Assembly (NCBI RefSeq): GCF_900176385.1
Contig: NZ_FWXN01000001.1
Coordinates: 186,001 to 250,000, forward strand
Source of the DNA: Janibacter indicus
GTDB taxonomy: Bacteria; Actinomycetota; Actinomycetes; Actinomycetales; Dermatophilaceae
Reading direction: 5' to 3'
Length of the DNA: 64,000 nucleotides
How positions within the stretch are numbered: the stretch's first letter is position 1; every line of letters starts with the position of its first letter. Below, piece after piece: positions 7,684 to 15,442 of the stretch. The position numbers and the translations under genes were made by a program. A model generated the notes under the pieces. That model was not told the origin of the DNA. It did no database searches and worked only from the letters and a program-made list of their open reading frames with translations.

Positions 7684-9000
7684 ATGACCCTCACCCACGG
7701 CGCCGACGCCGCGCGCCTTCGCCAGATCGCCGCACAGCTGCGCGGTCAGGCCAAGCTGACCAGTCGGATCGGCGCCGAGGGCGGCGCTCGCACCAGCGTG
7801 ATCTCGGCGGTGTGGGAGGGGCCCGACCGCGACGACTTCGTGCGGGACTGGCGCGTGGCCGAGCGCTCGCTCGACGACTGCGCGGCGATGCTCACGACGA
7901 TGGCCGACCGGATGATCGAGCAGGCCGAGCAGCAGCTCGACGCGAGCAACGAGATGGGCGGCCCGGCGCCTGCGGCACCGCCGACGCCCTCGCCCGAGCA
8001 GCCCACCGACCCGCGACCTCCGGGGATGCCCGGCCCGACCGGCCCGCCCGAGGGGGTCGACGTCGACCAGCTGCCCTACCACACGAGATCACCCGAGGGC
8101 TCGACCTTCGACGACGAGGTGCGCGGGACGGAGGGCAAGCCGGTCGACAAGGAACTGTGGGACCTCGCCTTCTACGCCCAGGGCACCGAGCACCCGCTCT
8201 GGGGCATCCCGGTCGTCGGCTACACGCAGCCGCCGCTGCCCGAGGGCTACGAGATCGCCGACCCGGAGGCGCTGGGGCTGGACCCCAACAAGTTCGGGCC
8301 CAACTCCAACCCGCAGGCCTACCTTTTCCAGACGCCCGACGGCGGTCTCGTCGTCGCCTTCCAGGGGTCGGTCGAGGGCGGCGACTGGGTGACCAACGGT
8401 CGTCAGGCCCTCGGGCACGACGACCCCCAGTACCAGCGGGCCATGGAGCTGGCGGTCGAGGTCAACGAGGCGAGCGGGGGCAATGTCACCTTCACCGGGC
8501 ACAGCCTCGGCGGCGGGTTCGCCGCAGCCGCAGCGATGGCGACCGGCCAGCCGGCGGTGACCTTCGACGCGTCGGGCGTCCACGACAACACCGCGGCCGC
8601 TGCCGCGGAGATGCGGGGCGACGGGTCCACCGCCGCCAGCGTGCAGGCCGAAGCCAGCCAGGGGCAGATGCGTGCCTACCGGATGGAGACCGACGGGCTG
8701 ACCAACGTGCAGGAGGCGACGGGCCTGCCCGACGCCCCCGGCACCCCGATCACCCTCGAGACCCCGCCGAGCCTCGGCCGCGACATCACGGTGGGCGCGA
8801 CCGGCGCCGGCGGCGCCCTCGTCGGTGGCGCCGTGGGCGGGGTCACCGGGCTCTTCGACGGCAACCCCTTCGACGTCGGTGACGACATCGCCGAGGGTGC
8901 CCAGGCCGGCGCCCGGACCGGCGTCGCGGTCGGCGAGGGCGTCTGGGGCCACAGCTGGTCGCCGATGGACGACGCCATGGAGGAGCGCTACCCCGACTAG
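7684..9000 (+). CDS. WXG100-like N-terminal module fused to a lipase-like alpha/beta-hydrolase domain
   Basis: 438 aa. Residues 1-95 form a helical hairpin with WEG at 44-46, the position of the WxG turn in WXG100 proteins; helix two is RVAERSLDDCAAMLTTMADRM. A Pro-rich linker follows (about 98-128). Residues about 150-345 look like a class-3 lipase/DUF2974-type hydrolase, with VVAFQGSVEGGDWV and the nucleophile elbow FTGHSLGGGF (Ser274). A Gly/Ala stretch, GATGAGGALVGGAVGGVTG, lies near 365-383. WXG modules usually route proteins to type VII secretion, so an exported lipase is plausible. No immunity or ESX gene is adjacent. ATG 7684 has a GGGAG ribosome-binding site. Confidence 0.78.
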   Translation: MTLTHGADAARLRQIAAQLRGQAKLTSRIGAEGGARTSVISAVWEGPDRDDFVRDWRVAERSLDDCAAMLTTMADRMIEQAEQQLDASNEMGGPAPAAPPTPSPEQPTDPRPPGMPGPTGPPEGVDVDQLPYHTRSPEGSTFDDEVRGTEGKPVDKELWDLAFYAQGTEHPLWGIPVVGYTQPPLPEGYEIADPEALGLDPNKFGPNSNPQAYLFQTPDGGLVVAFQGSVEGGDWVTNGRQALGHDDPQYQRAMELAVEVNEASGGNVTFTGHSLGGGFAAAAAMATGQPAVTFDASGVHDNTAAAAAEMRGDGSTAASVQAEASQGQMRAYRMETDGLTNVQEATGLPDAPGTPITLETPPSLGRDITVGATGAGGALVGGAVGGVTGLFDGNPFDVGDDIAEGAQAGARTGVAVGEGVWGHSWSPMDDAMEERYPD

Positions 9001-9043
9001 GTGACGGGTACCCCCTTCGTCGCGGCGATACGATCGGCGCATC

Positions 9044-10588
9044 ATGAGCCACTCCTCTGCACCGACCGAGCCCACCGCCCCTCGCCTGCGCGTCGCGCCG
9101 TCGCCCACCGGCGACCCGCACGTCGGCACCGCCTACATGGCCCTGTTCAACCTCGCCTTCGCGCGACAGCAGGGTGGCCAGTTCGTCCTGCGCATCGAGG
9201 ACACCGACCGGGCGCGGTTCAACGAGACGAGCGAGCAGCAGCTCTACGACACCCTCGGCTGGCTCGGGCTGCGGTGGGACGAGGGGCCCGACGTCGGCGG
9301 CCCCTACGCGCCCTACCGGCAGAGCGAGCGCCTCGAGACCTATCGGCCCTACGTCGACAAGCTCATCGAGGACGGCCACGCCTACTACTGCTGGTGCTCC
9401 ACCGAGCGCCTCACCGCGATGCGCGAGAAGCAGCAGAAGCTCAAGCTGCCCACCGGCTACGACCGCCTGTGCGTGGGCAAGACGCGTGAGGAGCGGGCCG
9501 AGCTCGAGGGCTTCAACGAGACCCCGGTCGTGCGCATGCTCGTGCCCGACGACGCGCCGACGACCTTCGAGGACGTCATCCGCGGCACCGTCTCCGCGCC
9601 GCGTCCCGACGACCAGGTGATCCTCAAGGCCGACGGCTTCCCGACCTATCACATGGCCGTCGTCGTCGACGACCACGAGATGGGCATCACCCACGTCGTC
9701 CGCGGCGAGGAGTGGATCTCCTCGACGCCCAAGCACGTGCTGCTCTACCAGTGGCTCGGGCTGACGCCGCCGCAGTTCGCGCACATGCCGTTGCTGCGCA
9801 ACACCAACAAGTCGAAGATCTCCAAGCGCAAGAACCCCGAGGCCCGCCTCACGTGGTTCCAGGAGCAGGGCTACCTGCCCGAGGCCGTCGTCAACTTCCT
9901 CGGCCTGCTGGCCTACCCGCCGGCGAAGGGGGAGGACGGTCAGGACGTCGAGAAGTTCACCTTCGCGGAGTTCAGCCGCGACTTCGCCTGGAGCAAGGTC
10001 AACACCGTCGGCCCGATCTTCGACCTCAAGAAGCTCGAGTGGCTCAACGGCGCGTGGATCCGCGACCTCGAGCTCGAGGACTTCACCTCGCGCCTGCTGC
10101 CCTACCTGCAGGCCGACGGCGTCCTCGGCGACAACCCCTCGCTGGGGGAGCTGGCCCGGCTGAAGTCGGTCGCCGAGCTGATCCAGACGCGCATCGCGCT
10201 GCTCACCGAGGCGAGCGCCCTCGTGCGGCCCTTCTACACCGCCGACGCCGACCTGCAGATCGACGAGGACGCGCGAGCAGGCCTGAAGGACAACGCTGCC
10301 GAGGTACTCGACGCGGCGATCACCGCCCTCGAGGCGCTGCAGGTGCCGGCCGGGGTCCTCTCGCAGGAGAGCCGCGACGGCAACGAGTGGCACGCCGAGC
10401 AGATCGAGGCCACGCTGCGCGAGGTCATCGTCGATGGTCTGGGCATCAAGCCGCGCTTCGCCTTCGGCCCGCTGCGCACCGCCGTCTCGGGGGCGCGGGT
10501 CAGCCCGCCGCTCTTCGAGTCGATGGAGATCCTGGGGCAGGCGTCGACGCTCGAGCGGCTGCGCTCGCTGCGCGCCTCGCTGGCCTGA
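9044..10588 (+). CDS. gltX: Glutamyl-tRNA synthetase
   Basis: 514 aa class I synthetase that charges tRNA-Glu. It shows the HIGH-type motif HVGT (residues 26-29) in PSPTGDPHVGTAYMA, the FVLRIEDTDRAR block, a cysteine pair in YYCWCST, the GEEWISSTPKH segment and the KMSKS-equivalent SKISKRK (about 258-264). The C-terminal anticodon-binding domain covers about 340-514. ATG 9044 is used. It lies 95 bp upstream of tRNA-Gln and about 265 bp upstream of tRNA-Glu(CTC), its cognate tRNA. Confidence 0.97.
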   Translation: MSHSSAPTEPTAPRLRVAPSPTGDPHVGTAYMALFNLAFARQQGGQFVLRIEDTDRARFNETSEQQLYDTLGWLGLRWDEGPDVGGPYAPYRQSERLETYRPYVDKLIEDGHAYYCWCSTERLTAMREKQQKLKLPTGYDRLCVGKTREERAELEGFNETPVVRMLVPDDAPTTFEDVIRGTVSAPRPDDQVILKADGFPTYHMAVVVDDHEMGITHVVRGEEWISSTPKHVLLYQWLGLTPPQFAHMPLLRNTNKSKISKRKNPEARLTWFQEQGYLPEAVVNFLGLLAYPPAKGEDGQDVEKFTFAEFSRDFAWSKVNTVGPIFDLKKLEWLNGAWIRDLELEDFTSRLLPYLQADGVLGDNPSLGELARLKSVAELIQTRIALLTEASALVRPFYTADADLQIDEDARAGLKDNAAEVLDAAITALEALQVPAGVLSQESRDGNEWHAEQIEATLREVIVDGLGIKPRFAFGPLRTAVSGARVSPPLFESMEILGQASTLERLRSLRASLA

Positions 10589-10682
10589 GGCGCGATTTGG
10601 GGAGTCGCCGATCGGCGGGTAGCATCGTCTCTCGGTTCACAGGCCGCGCGGACTTCGGTCCGAAGGGTCGGTGATACCCCCT

Positions 10683-10754
10683 TGGGGTATGGTGTAATTG
10701 GCAACACGGCTGATTCTGGTTCAGTTGTTCTAGGTTCGAGTCCTGGTACCCCAG
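10683..10754 (+). tRNA. tRNA-Gln (anticodon CTG)
   Basis: 72 nt with full cloverleaf. The acceptor pairs TGGGGTA with TACCCCA and the discriminator is G. The anticodon stem GCTGA/TCAGT encloses the loop TTCTGGT, giving CTG. The T-arm contains GGTTCGAGTCC. CCA is not encoded. The sequence just upstream (10674-10680) is complementary to the 5' acceptor strand. Confidence 0.95.
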
Positions 10755-10760
10755 CGCTGA

Positions 10761-10776
10761 GAGCGGTTCGCCGCTC
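10761..10776 (+). terminator. Small hairpin after tRNA-Gln
   Basis: GAGCGG-TTCG-CCGCTC, a 6-bp stem with a stable UUCG tetraloop, starts 7 nt after the tRNA and is followed by GATTTCGG. It is probably a terminator or 3'-end processing signal. Confidence 0.45.
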
Positions 10777-10853
10777 GATTTCGGAAAGAGCCCCCCTCGG
10801 GGTTAAGGTTCTCTCCGTTGCCCAGCCGGTCCGCCGGCCCGGGAAGCACACAT

Positions 10854-10926
10854 GGCCCCGTTGTGTAGTGGCCTAGCACGCCGCCCTCTCAAGGCGGTAG
10901 CGCGGGTTCGAATCCCGTCGGGGCTA
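10854..10926 (+). tRNA. tRNA-Glu (anticodon CTC)
   Basis: 73 nt cloverleaf. The acceptor GGCCCCG pairs with CGGGGCT (one G-U pair) and the discriminator is A. The anticodon stem CCGCC/GGCGG encloses CTCTCAA, giving CTC. The T-arm is CGGGTTCGAATCCCG. CCA is not encoded. It lies downstream of its synthetase gene gltX. Confidence 0.96.
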
Positions 10927-10933
10927 CATCGGT

Positions 10934-10967
10934 CGAAGGCCCCCGCTCATCCGAGCGGGGGTCTTCG
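10934..10967 (+). terminator. Strong terminator after tRNA-Glu
   Basis: A 15-bp GC-rich stem (10934-10948 with 10953-10967, one G-U wobble) and ATCC loop start 7 nt after the tRNA. The outer pairs are CGAAG/CTTCG. Confidence 0.8.
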
Positions 10968-11020
10968 TCGTGTTCTGGGACGCGGTACGAGCCCCGAGAC
11001 CCCGTTCGCTCCGAGCCTGA

Positions 11021-11096
11021 CGTCGTTGATGCCACCTGGTTGCCCGTCTCTGGTCAGCCAGGTGGCGTGAACGCTGCCGGGTGGCGTCAACGACGA
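11021..11096. repeat. Nested inverted repeat between tRNA-Glu and ndgR
   Basis: The arm at 11021-11039 (CGTCGTTGATGCCACCTGG) pairs with 11078-11096 over 19 bp with two G-U wobbles. A second copy of the right-hand motif, CCAGGTGGCGTGAACG at 11059-11074, can pair with the same left arm instead. The two pairings exclude each other. It lies in a 230-bp gene-free stretch between convergent units. Whether it is a terminator, attenuator or decayed mobile repeat cannot be told. Confidence 0.55.
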
Positions 11097-11100
11097 CAGG

Positions 11101-11132
11101 CAGGGCGAAGGGGGGAGCCCCCCTTCGCCCTG
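11101..11132. terminator. Bidirectional hairpin terminator 3' of ndgR
   Basis: A perfect 15-bp stem (CAGGGCGAAGGGGGG with its complement) and 2-nt loop, 21 bp beyond the ndgR stop. It contains an inverted pair of the CGAAGGG word. Confidence 0.7.
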
Positions 11133-11153
11133 TGGTCCCGTCGCGACTCGTCG

Positions 11154-11903
11154 TCACTCGGTGTCGCGGTCGGCGGCCTCGGCCGCCTTGGCGTGCTTCT
11201 CCAGGACCTCGGTGAGCTTGTTGGCGCCGGCGATGACGGTCGCGGCGTGCAGGCGACCGGGCTGGCGGGACAGTCGCTCGATCGGGCCCGAGATCGACAC
11301 GGCCGCGATGACCCGGCCGGAGGGGGAGCGGACCGGGGCCGAGACCGACGCGACGCCGGCCTCGCGCTCGCCGACGCTCTGCGCCCACCCGCGACGGCGC
11401 ACCGCCGAGAGCATGGTCGCGGTGAATGCCGCCTCCTGCAGGCCGCGGTGCAGGCGGTCGGGCTCCTCCCACGCGAGCAGCACCTGGGCGGCTGAGCCGG
11501 CGTGCATCGACAGCGTCGCGCCGACGGGGATCGAGTCGCGCAGGCCGACGGGGCGCTCGGCGGCCGACACGCAGACGCGGTGCTCGCCCTGGCGGCGGAA
11601 GAGCTGGGCCGACTCGTTGGTGTGGTCACGCAGCGCGCCGAGCACGGGCCCGGCGGCGACGAGGAGCTTGTCCTCGCCGGCAGAGGCGGCGAGCTCGCCC
11701 AGGCGCGGGCCGAGGACGAAGCGTCCCTGCATGTCGCGCGCGACGAGTCGGTGGTGCTCGAGGGCGACTGCGAGCCGATGCGCCGTGGGGCGTGCCAGAC
11801 CTGTCGCCGCGACGAGCTGGGCGAGGGTCGAGGGACCTGCCTCGAGAGCGCCCAGCACGACTGCGGCCTTGTCCAGAACGCCGACTCCGCTACCGTTGTC
11901 CAT
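11154..11903 (-). CDS. ndgR: IclR-family regulator divergent from leuCD (NdgR/LtbR type)
   Basis: 249 aa. The N-terminal winged helix-turn-helix is at about 5-65 (TLAQLVAATGLARPTAHRLA) and an IclR effector domain covers about 75-240 (GWAQSVGEREAGVASVSAPV). Such regulators, divergent from leuCD and called NdgR in Streptomyces or LtbR in Corynebacterium, repress leucine and other amino-acid genes; the role here is assigned from that context. ATG 11903 gives the usual N-terminus MDNGSGVGVLDKAA. A candidate operator lies 12-30 bp upstream. The much longer ORF in this frame that reads antisense through leuCD is an artefact. Confidence 0.9.
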   Translation of the reverse strand: MDNGSGVGVLDKAAVVLGALEAGPSTLAQLVAATGLARPTAHRLAVALEHHRLVARDMQGRFVLGPRLGELAASAGEDKLLVAAGPVLGALRDHTNESAQLFRRQGEHRVCVSAAERPVGLRDSIPVGATLSMHAGSAAQVLLAWEEPDRLHRGLQEAAFTATMLSAVRRRGWAQSVGEREAGVASVSAPVRSPSGRVIAAVSISGPIERLSRQPGRLHAATVIAGANKLTEVLEKHAKAAEAADRDTE

Positions 11904-11914
11904 GGAGTGATACT

Positions 11915-11933
11915 GACATCTCATGTCGTGAGA
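11915..11933. promoter_or_regulatory. Overlapping palindromes between ndgR and leuC, candidate NdgR operator
   Basis: GACAT-CTC-ATGTC (11915-11927) overlaps TCTCA-TGTCG-TGAGA (11919-11933). Both are perfect 5-bp inverted repeats just upstream of ndgR and about 90-110 bp upstream of leuC, as expected for a site controlling both directions. Confidence 0.5.
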
Positions 11934-12023
11934 CGCAAGATCCGGGGCCCCGGGGACGTGCGAATCTCGAGGTGAGGGACCGTCCACACACCGTGGCACC
12001 ACCGCTGGGATGGGAAGAGAGAG

Positions 12024-13454
12024 ATGGCTGGAACGCTGGCCGAGAAGGTCTGGGACGCACACGTCGTCCGACGCAACGACGGGGAGCCCGACCTCCTCTA
12101 CATCGACCTGCACCTCCTGCACGAGGTGACGAGCCCGCAGGCCTTCGAGGGACTGCGCATCGCCGGCCGGCCGGTCCGCCGCCCCGACCTCACGCTCGCG
12201 ACCGAGGACCACAACGTCCCGACGACGCCGGGCCCGATCACCGACCCGGTGAGCAAGGTCCAGGTCGAGACGCTGCGGGACAACTGCGCCGAGTTCGGCG
12301 TGCAGATCTATCCCATGGGTGACGCCGAGCAGGGCATCGTCCACGTCGTCGGCCCGCAGCTCGGGCTGACCCAGCCGGGCACCACCGTCGTCTGCGGCGA
12401 CAGCCACACGAGCACCCACGGCGCCTTCGGTGCGCTCGCCTTCGGCATCGGCACGAGCGAGGTCGAGCACGTGCTCGCCACGCAGACCCTCTCGCTCAAC
12501 CCCTTCAAGACCATGGCGATCAACGTCACCGGTCAGCTGCAGCCGGGCGTCACGGCCAAGGACATCATCCTCGCCGTCATCGCCAAGATCGGCACGGGTG
12601 GCGGTCAGGGCTACGTCCTCGAGTACCGCGGCGAGGCCATCGAGGCACTGTCGATGGAAGCCCGCATGACGGTGTGCAACATGTCGATCGAGGCCGGCGC
12701 CCGCGCCGGCATGATCGCGCCCGACGAGACGACCTTCGAGTACCTCAAGGGCCGTGACCACGCGCCGACGGGCGCCGACTGGGACGCCGCCGTCGAGGCC
12801 TGGCGCGAGCTGCGCACCGACGACGACGCGGTCTTCGACGCCGAGGTCGACATCGACGCCTCGACACTCACCCCCTTCGTCACGTGGGGCACCAACCCCG
12901 GCCAGGGCTCGCCCCTCGGCGAGGCCGTGCCCGACCCGGAGGCCATGGGCGACGACAACGAGCGCGTCGCTGCGGCAAAGGCACTCGAGTACATGGGGCT
13001 GACCGCCGGCACCCCGCTGCGCGAGGTCGCCGTCGACACCGTCTTCGTCGGCTCGTGCACCAACGGTCGCATCGAGGACCTGCGCGCCGCGGCCGAGGTC
13101 ATCAAGGGCCGCCACGTCGCCGAGTCCGTCCGCATGCTCGTCGTGCCCGGCTCCGCCCGCGTGCGACTGCAGGCCGAGGGGGAGGGCCTGGACAAGGTCT
13201 TCACCGAAGCCGGCGCCGAGTGGCGCCTGCCCGGCTGCTCGATGTGCCTGGGGATGAACCCCGACACCCTCGCGCCCGGCGAGCGCTCCGCCTCGACGAG
13301 CAACCGCAACTTCGAGGGCCGCCAGGGCAAGGGCGGGCGCACCCACCTCGTCAGCCCGCTCGTCGCCGCGGCCACTGCCGTGCTCGGCACGCTGTCGAGC
13401 CCGGCCGACCTCGACGCCCTGCCCGCCACCGACCTCGTCACCGAAGGGGCCTGA
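12024..13454 (+). CDS. leuC: 3-isopropylmalate dehydratase, large subunit
   Basis: 476 aa. With LeuD it isomerises 2-isopropylmalate to 3-isopropylmalate in leucine synthesis, using a [4Fe-4S] cluster. The three cluster cysteines are visible: [15 protein letters not shown] (about residues 340-354) and [12 protein letters not shown] (about 402-413). The N-terminal [15 protein letters not shown] and TEDHNVPT blocks are typical. ATG 12024 follows a purine-rich GAAGAGAGAG tract. leuD follows after 3 bp. The roughly 120-bp leader from ndgR holds the operator. Confidence 0.97.
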   Translation: MAGTLAEKVWDAHVVRRNDGEPDLLYIDLHLLHEVTSPQAFEGLRIAGRPVRRPDLTLATEDHNVPTTPGPITDPVSKVQVETLRDNCAEFGVQIYPMGDAEQGIVHVVGPQLGLTQPGTTVVCGDSHTSTHGAFGALAFGIGTSEVEHVLATQTLSLNPFKTMAINVTGQLQPGVTAKDIILAVIAKIGTGGGQGYVLEYRGEAIEALSMEARMTVCNMSIEAGARAGMIAPDETTFEYLKGRDHAPTGADWDAAVEAWRELRTDDDAVFDAEVDIDASTLTPFVTWGTNPGQGSPLGEAVPDPEAMGDDNERVAAAKALEYMGLTAGTPLREVAVDTVFVGSCTNGRIEDLRAAAEVIKGRHVAESVRMLVVPGSARVRLQAEGEGLDKVFTEAGAEWRLPGCSMCLGMNPDTLAPGERSASTSNRNFEGRQGKGGRTHLVSPLVAAATAVLGTLSSPADLDALPATDLVTEGA

Positions 13455-13457
13455 GCC

Positions 13458-14051
13458 ATGGACGCATTCACCACGCACACCGGCACCGGTGTCCCGCTGC
13501 GCCGCAGCAATGTCGACACCGACCAGATCATCCCGGCGGTCTACCTCAAGCGCGTCTCCCGCACGGGCTTCGAGGACGGGCTCTTCGCGGCCTGGCGCGG
13601 TGACGAGACCTTCGTGCTCAACCAGCCCGCCTACCGCGACGGCTCCGTGCTCGTCGCCGGCCCCGACTTCGGCACCGGCTCCTCGCGAGAGCACGCCGTG
13701 TGGGCGCTCAAGGACTACGGCTTCCGCGTCGTCATCTCCTCGCGCTTCGCCGACATCTTCCGCGGCAACTCGAGCAAGCAGGGTCTGCTCGCCGCCCAGG
13801 TGAGCCAGGACGACGTCGAGCTGCTGTGGAAGTACCTCGAGAACACCCCCGGTGCCGAGATCACCGTCGACCTCACCGCGCGGACCGTCACCGCCGGCGA
13901 CATCGTCTGTGCCTTCCACGTCGACGACTACACGCGCTGGCGCCTGCTCGAGGGTCTCGACGACATCGGCCTCACCCTGCGTCACGAGCAGGACATCACC
14001 GATTTCGAGTCGACCCGGCCGAGCTGGAAGCCGACGACGACGCCTGTCTGA
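13458..14051 (+). CDS. leuD: 3-isopropylmalate dehydratase, small subunit
   Basis: 197 aa, the usual LeuD length. It provides the swivelling domain that completes the LeuC active site. Motifs include [20 protein letters not shown] (about 18-37), [20 protein letters not shown] (about 72-91) and [19 protein letters not shown] 13458 starts 3 bp after leuC, so the two are translationally coupled. A perfect palindromic hairpin follows. Confidence 0.97.
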   Translation: MDAFTTHTGTGVPLRRSNVDTDQIIPAVYLKRVSRTGFEDGLFAAWRGDETFVLNQPAYRDGSVLVAGPDFGTGSSREHAVWALKDYGFRVVISSRFADIFRGNSSKQGLLAAQVSQDDVELLWKYLENTPGAEITVDLTARTVTAGDIVCAFHVDDYTRWRLLEGLDDIGLTLRHEQDITDFESTRPSWKPTTTPV

Positions 14052-14072
14052 CCGGCGTGTCGGTGCCGCGAT

Positions 14073-14104
14073 GACGAAGGGGGTGCCGCGGCACCCCCTT
14101 CGTC
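14073..14104 (+). terminator. Perfect 32-nt palindrome after leuD
   Basis: Two 16-nt arms, GACGAAGGGGGTGCCG and its exact complement, abut 21 bp after the leuD stop. The outer ends are an inverted pair of the CGAAGGG word. No T-tract follows. Confidence 0.75.
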
Positions 14105-14218
14105 GTGCCGTCCTCGTGCGGCTGCGGTCGTGACGTCACACCTTGATCCAATCCCGTTGTGCTGCAGGTCAACCCATCGCACGACGAAGGGAGGGTCACG
14201 CACCCGGCGCGGTGGGCC

Positions 14219-14351
14219 GACGTCGAAAGCGCTTGTGCGGCAAGAAAAGGCGACGTCGAAATGACCCACTGGGGCTTCCGACGCCAATACCGTCGGAACA
14301 GGTCGGGTGTACGGCTCGGCCTTCCCAGCCGGGGGACGACCGGCGCCGTAC
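14219..14351 (+). promoter_or_regulatory. hup upstream region: direct repeats, inverted repeat and leader hairpin
   Basis: GACGTCGAAA occurs at 14219-14228 and 14252-14261, 33 bp apart (about three helical turns). TTCCGAC (14276-14282) and GTCGGAA (14292-14298) form a perfect inverted repeat with a 9-bp spacer. GTACGGC (14309-14315) pairs with GCCGTAC (14345-14351) just before the ribosome-binding site and encloses a smaller CGGC/GCCG stem. The gene-free stretch from leuD to hup is about 315 bp, and these are the only structures seen in it. Autoregulation by HU or control by another factor is inference. Confidence 0.45.
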
Positions 14352-14367
14352 CGCTACGGGAGTGACC

Positions 14368-15075
14368 GTGAACAAGGCAGAACTCGTCAAGGCTCTCGAG
14401 GAGAGGCTCGGCAGCCGGAAGGCCGCCCAGGAAGCGCTGGAGGTCGTGCTCGACACGATCGTCCGTGAGGTCGCCAAGGGGGGCCGCGTCGCCATCACCG
14501 GATTCGGCACCTTCGAGAAGGCGGCGCGCGCTGCCCGTACCGGCCGCAACCCCCGCACGGGTGAGGTCGTCAAGATCAAGAAGACCTCCGTCCCGCGCTT
14601 CAAGGCCGGCACGAGCTTCAAGGGCTATGTGGCCGACCCGCGTTCGCTGCCCAAGGCGGCGCCGGCCGCGGCTCGTGCTGCCGCCGGCACCGTGACGAGC
14701 GCGGCCGCGGCTGCGAGCGGCACGGCGATGTCGATCGCCGAGGGAGCCCTCTCCGCCGGACGCAAGCCGAAGAAGGCCTCGACCACCAAGAGCACGGCGA
14801 AGAAGTCCACGCCGGCGAAGAAGTCGGCTCCGGCCAAGAAGTCGGCTCCGGCCAAGAAGGCCTCGACCGCCAAGAAGAGCACGGCGAAGAAGGCCTCGAC
14901 CACGACCAAGAAGGCCACGCCCGCGAAGAAGTCCACCGCCAAGAAGTCCACGGCGAAGAAGTCGACCCCCGCCAAGAAGACCACGGCGAAGAAGACGACC
15001 CCCGCCAAGAAGACCACGGCGAAGAAGACCACGGCAGCCAAGAAGACGGCGAGCTCCTCCGGCAGCGACAGCTGA
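14368..15075 (+). CDS. hup: Histone-like HU protein with long Lys/Ala/Pro C-terminal tail
   Basis: 235 aa. Residues 1-90 are a standard HU fold that bends DNA (NKAELVKALEERLGS, GFGTFEKAARAARTGRNPRT, VPRFKAGTSFKGYV). Residues about 125-230 are a repetitive KKSTPAKK/KKSAPAKK/KKTTAKK tail resembling histone H1 and mycobacterial HupB, which compacts the nucleoid. An Ala-rich linker separates the two. GTG 14368 is chosen because GGGAG sits 5 nt upstream and the protein then begins MNKAEL as in other HUs; GTG 14362 is in frame. A terminator follows. Confidence 0.95.
   Translation: MNKAELVKALEERLGSRKAAQEALEVVLDTIVREVAKGGRVAITGFGTFEKAARAARTGRNPRTGEVVKIKKTSVPRFKAGTSFKGYVADPRSLPKAAPAAARAAAGTVTSAAAAASGTAMSIAEGALSAGRKPKKASTTKSTAKKSTPAKKSAPAKKSAPAKKASTAKKSTAKKASTTTKKATPAKKSTAKKSTAKKSTPAKKTTAKKTTPAKKTTAKKTTAAKKTASSSGSDS
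14777..15050 (+). repeat. Imperfect tandem repeats encoding the HU tail
   Basis: Short units of the form GCCAAGAAGTCGGCTCCG, encoding (P/T)AKK(S/T) blocks, recur through this stretch, including two exact adjacent copies near 14820-14855. Such coding repeats are prone to length change between strains. Confidence 0.75.
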
Positions 15076-15082
15076 CCACGTG

Positions 15083-15123
15083 CGACGAGGGCCGGCGACC
15101 ACCACGATCGTCGGCCCTCGTCG
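15083..15123 (+). terminator. Hairpin terminator after hup
   Basis: A perfect 12-bp stem (CGACGAGGGCCG with its complement) and 17-nt loop start 7 bp after the hup stop. Confidence 0.7.
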
Positions 15124-15154
15124 TACCGGCGCTGCTCGCGCCGAGCGGTCAGGG

Positions 15155-15364
15155 TCAGCCGATCGTCTCGCCGTCGCCGATGCCGACGATCCACAGCCGG
15201 GTGACGACTCCCTCCGACACCGTGATGCTCACCCGCTGGCCCGGGCGCAGGAAGCGCAGCGAGCTCGCGGCGAAGACCTCGGACGTGGCCTGGAGGCGCA
15301 CGCCCTCGTCGGTGACGACGACGGTGCCGTCGTCGGGGCTGTGGGAGAAGACCGTCGCTTGCAC
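15155..15364 (-). CDS. Small beta-rich, possibly OB-fold protein
   Basis: 69 aa, not firmly recognised. It starts QATVFSHSPDDGTVVVTDEG and continues RFLRPGQRVSITVSEG, a pattern reminiscent of short cold-shock/OB-fold domains, but the RNP1 and RNP2 aromatic motifs are missing. GTG 15364 is preceded by TACGCT at 6 nt, the leaderless arrangement used elsewhere here, which supports a real gene. It is convergent with hup and divergent from plsC. No terminator is evident on its 3' side other than the shared hup hairpin. Confidence 0.55.
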   Translation of the reverse strand: MQATVFSHSPDDGTVVVTDEGVRLQATSEVFAASSLRFLRPGQRVSITVSEGVVTRLWIVGIGDGETIG

Positions 15365-15442
15365 ATGCCGAGCGTATCCGTGGCCTAGGGTGATCACGCC
15401 GCGAGAGCGTCGCACCGAGGCCGCACAGCAAGAAGAGGTGAC

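Noticed and set aside
11904-13985. N-terminal extension of ndgR reading antisense through leuC and leuD
   Set aside because: The IclR domain begins at 11903 with its own ATG, and leuC and leuD are unambiguous on the other strand.
14110-14367. Possible riboswitch before hup
   Set aside because: The hairpins do not match any riboswitch architecture I know.
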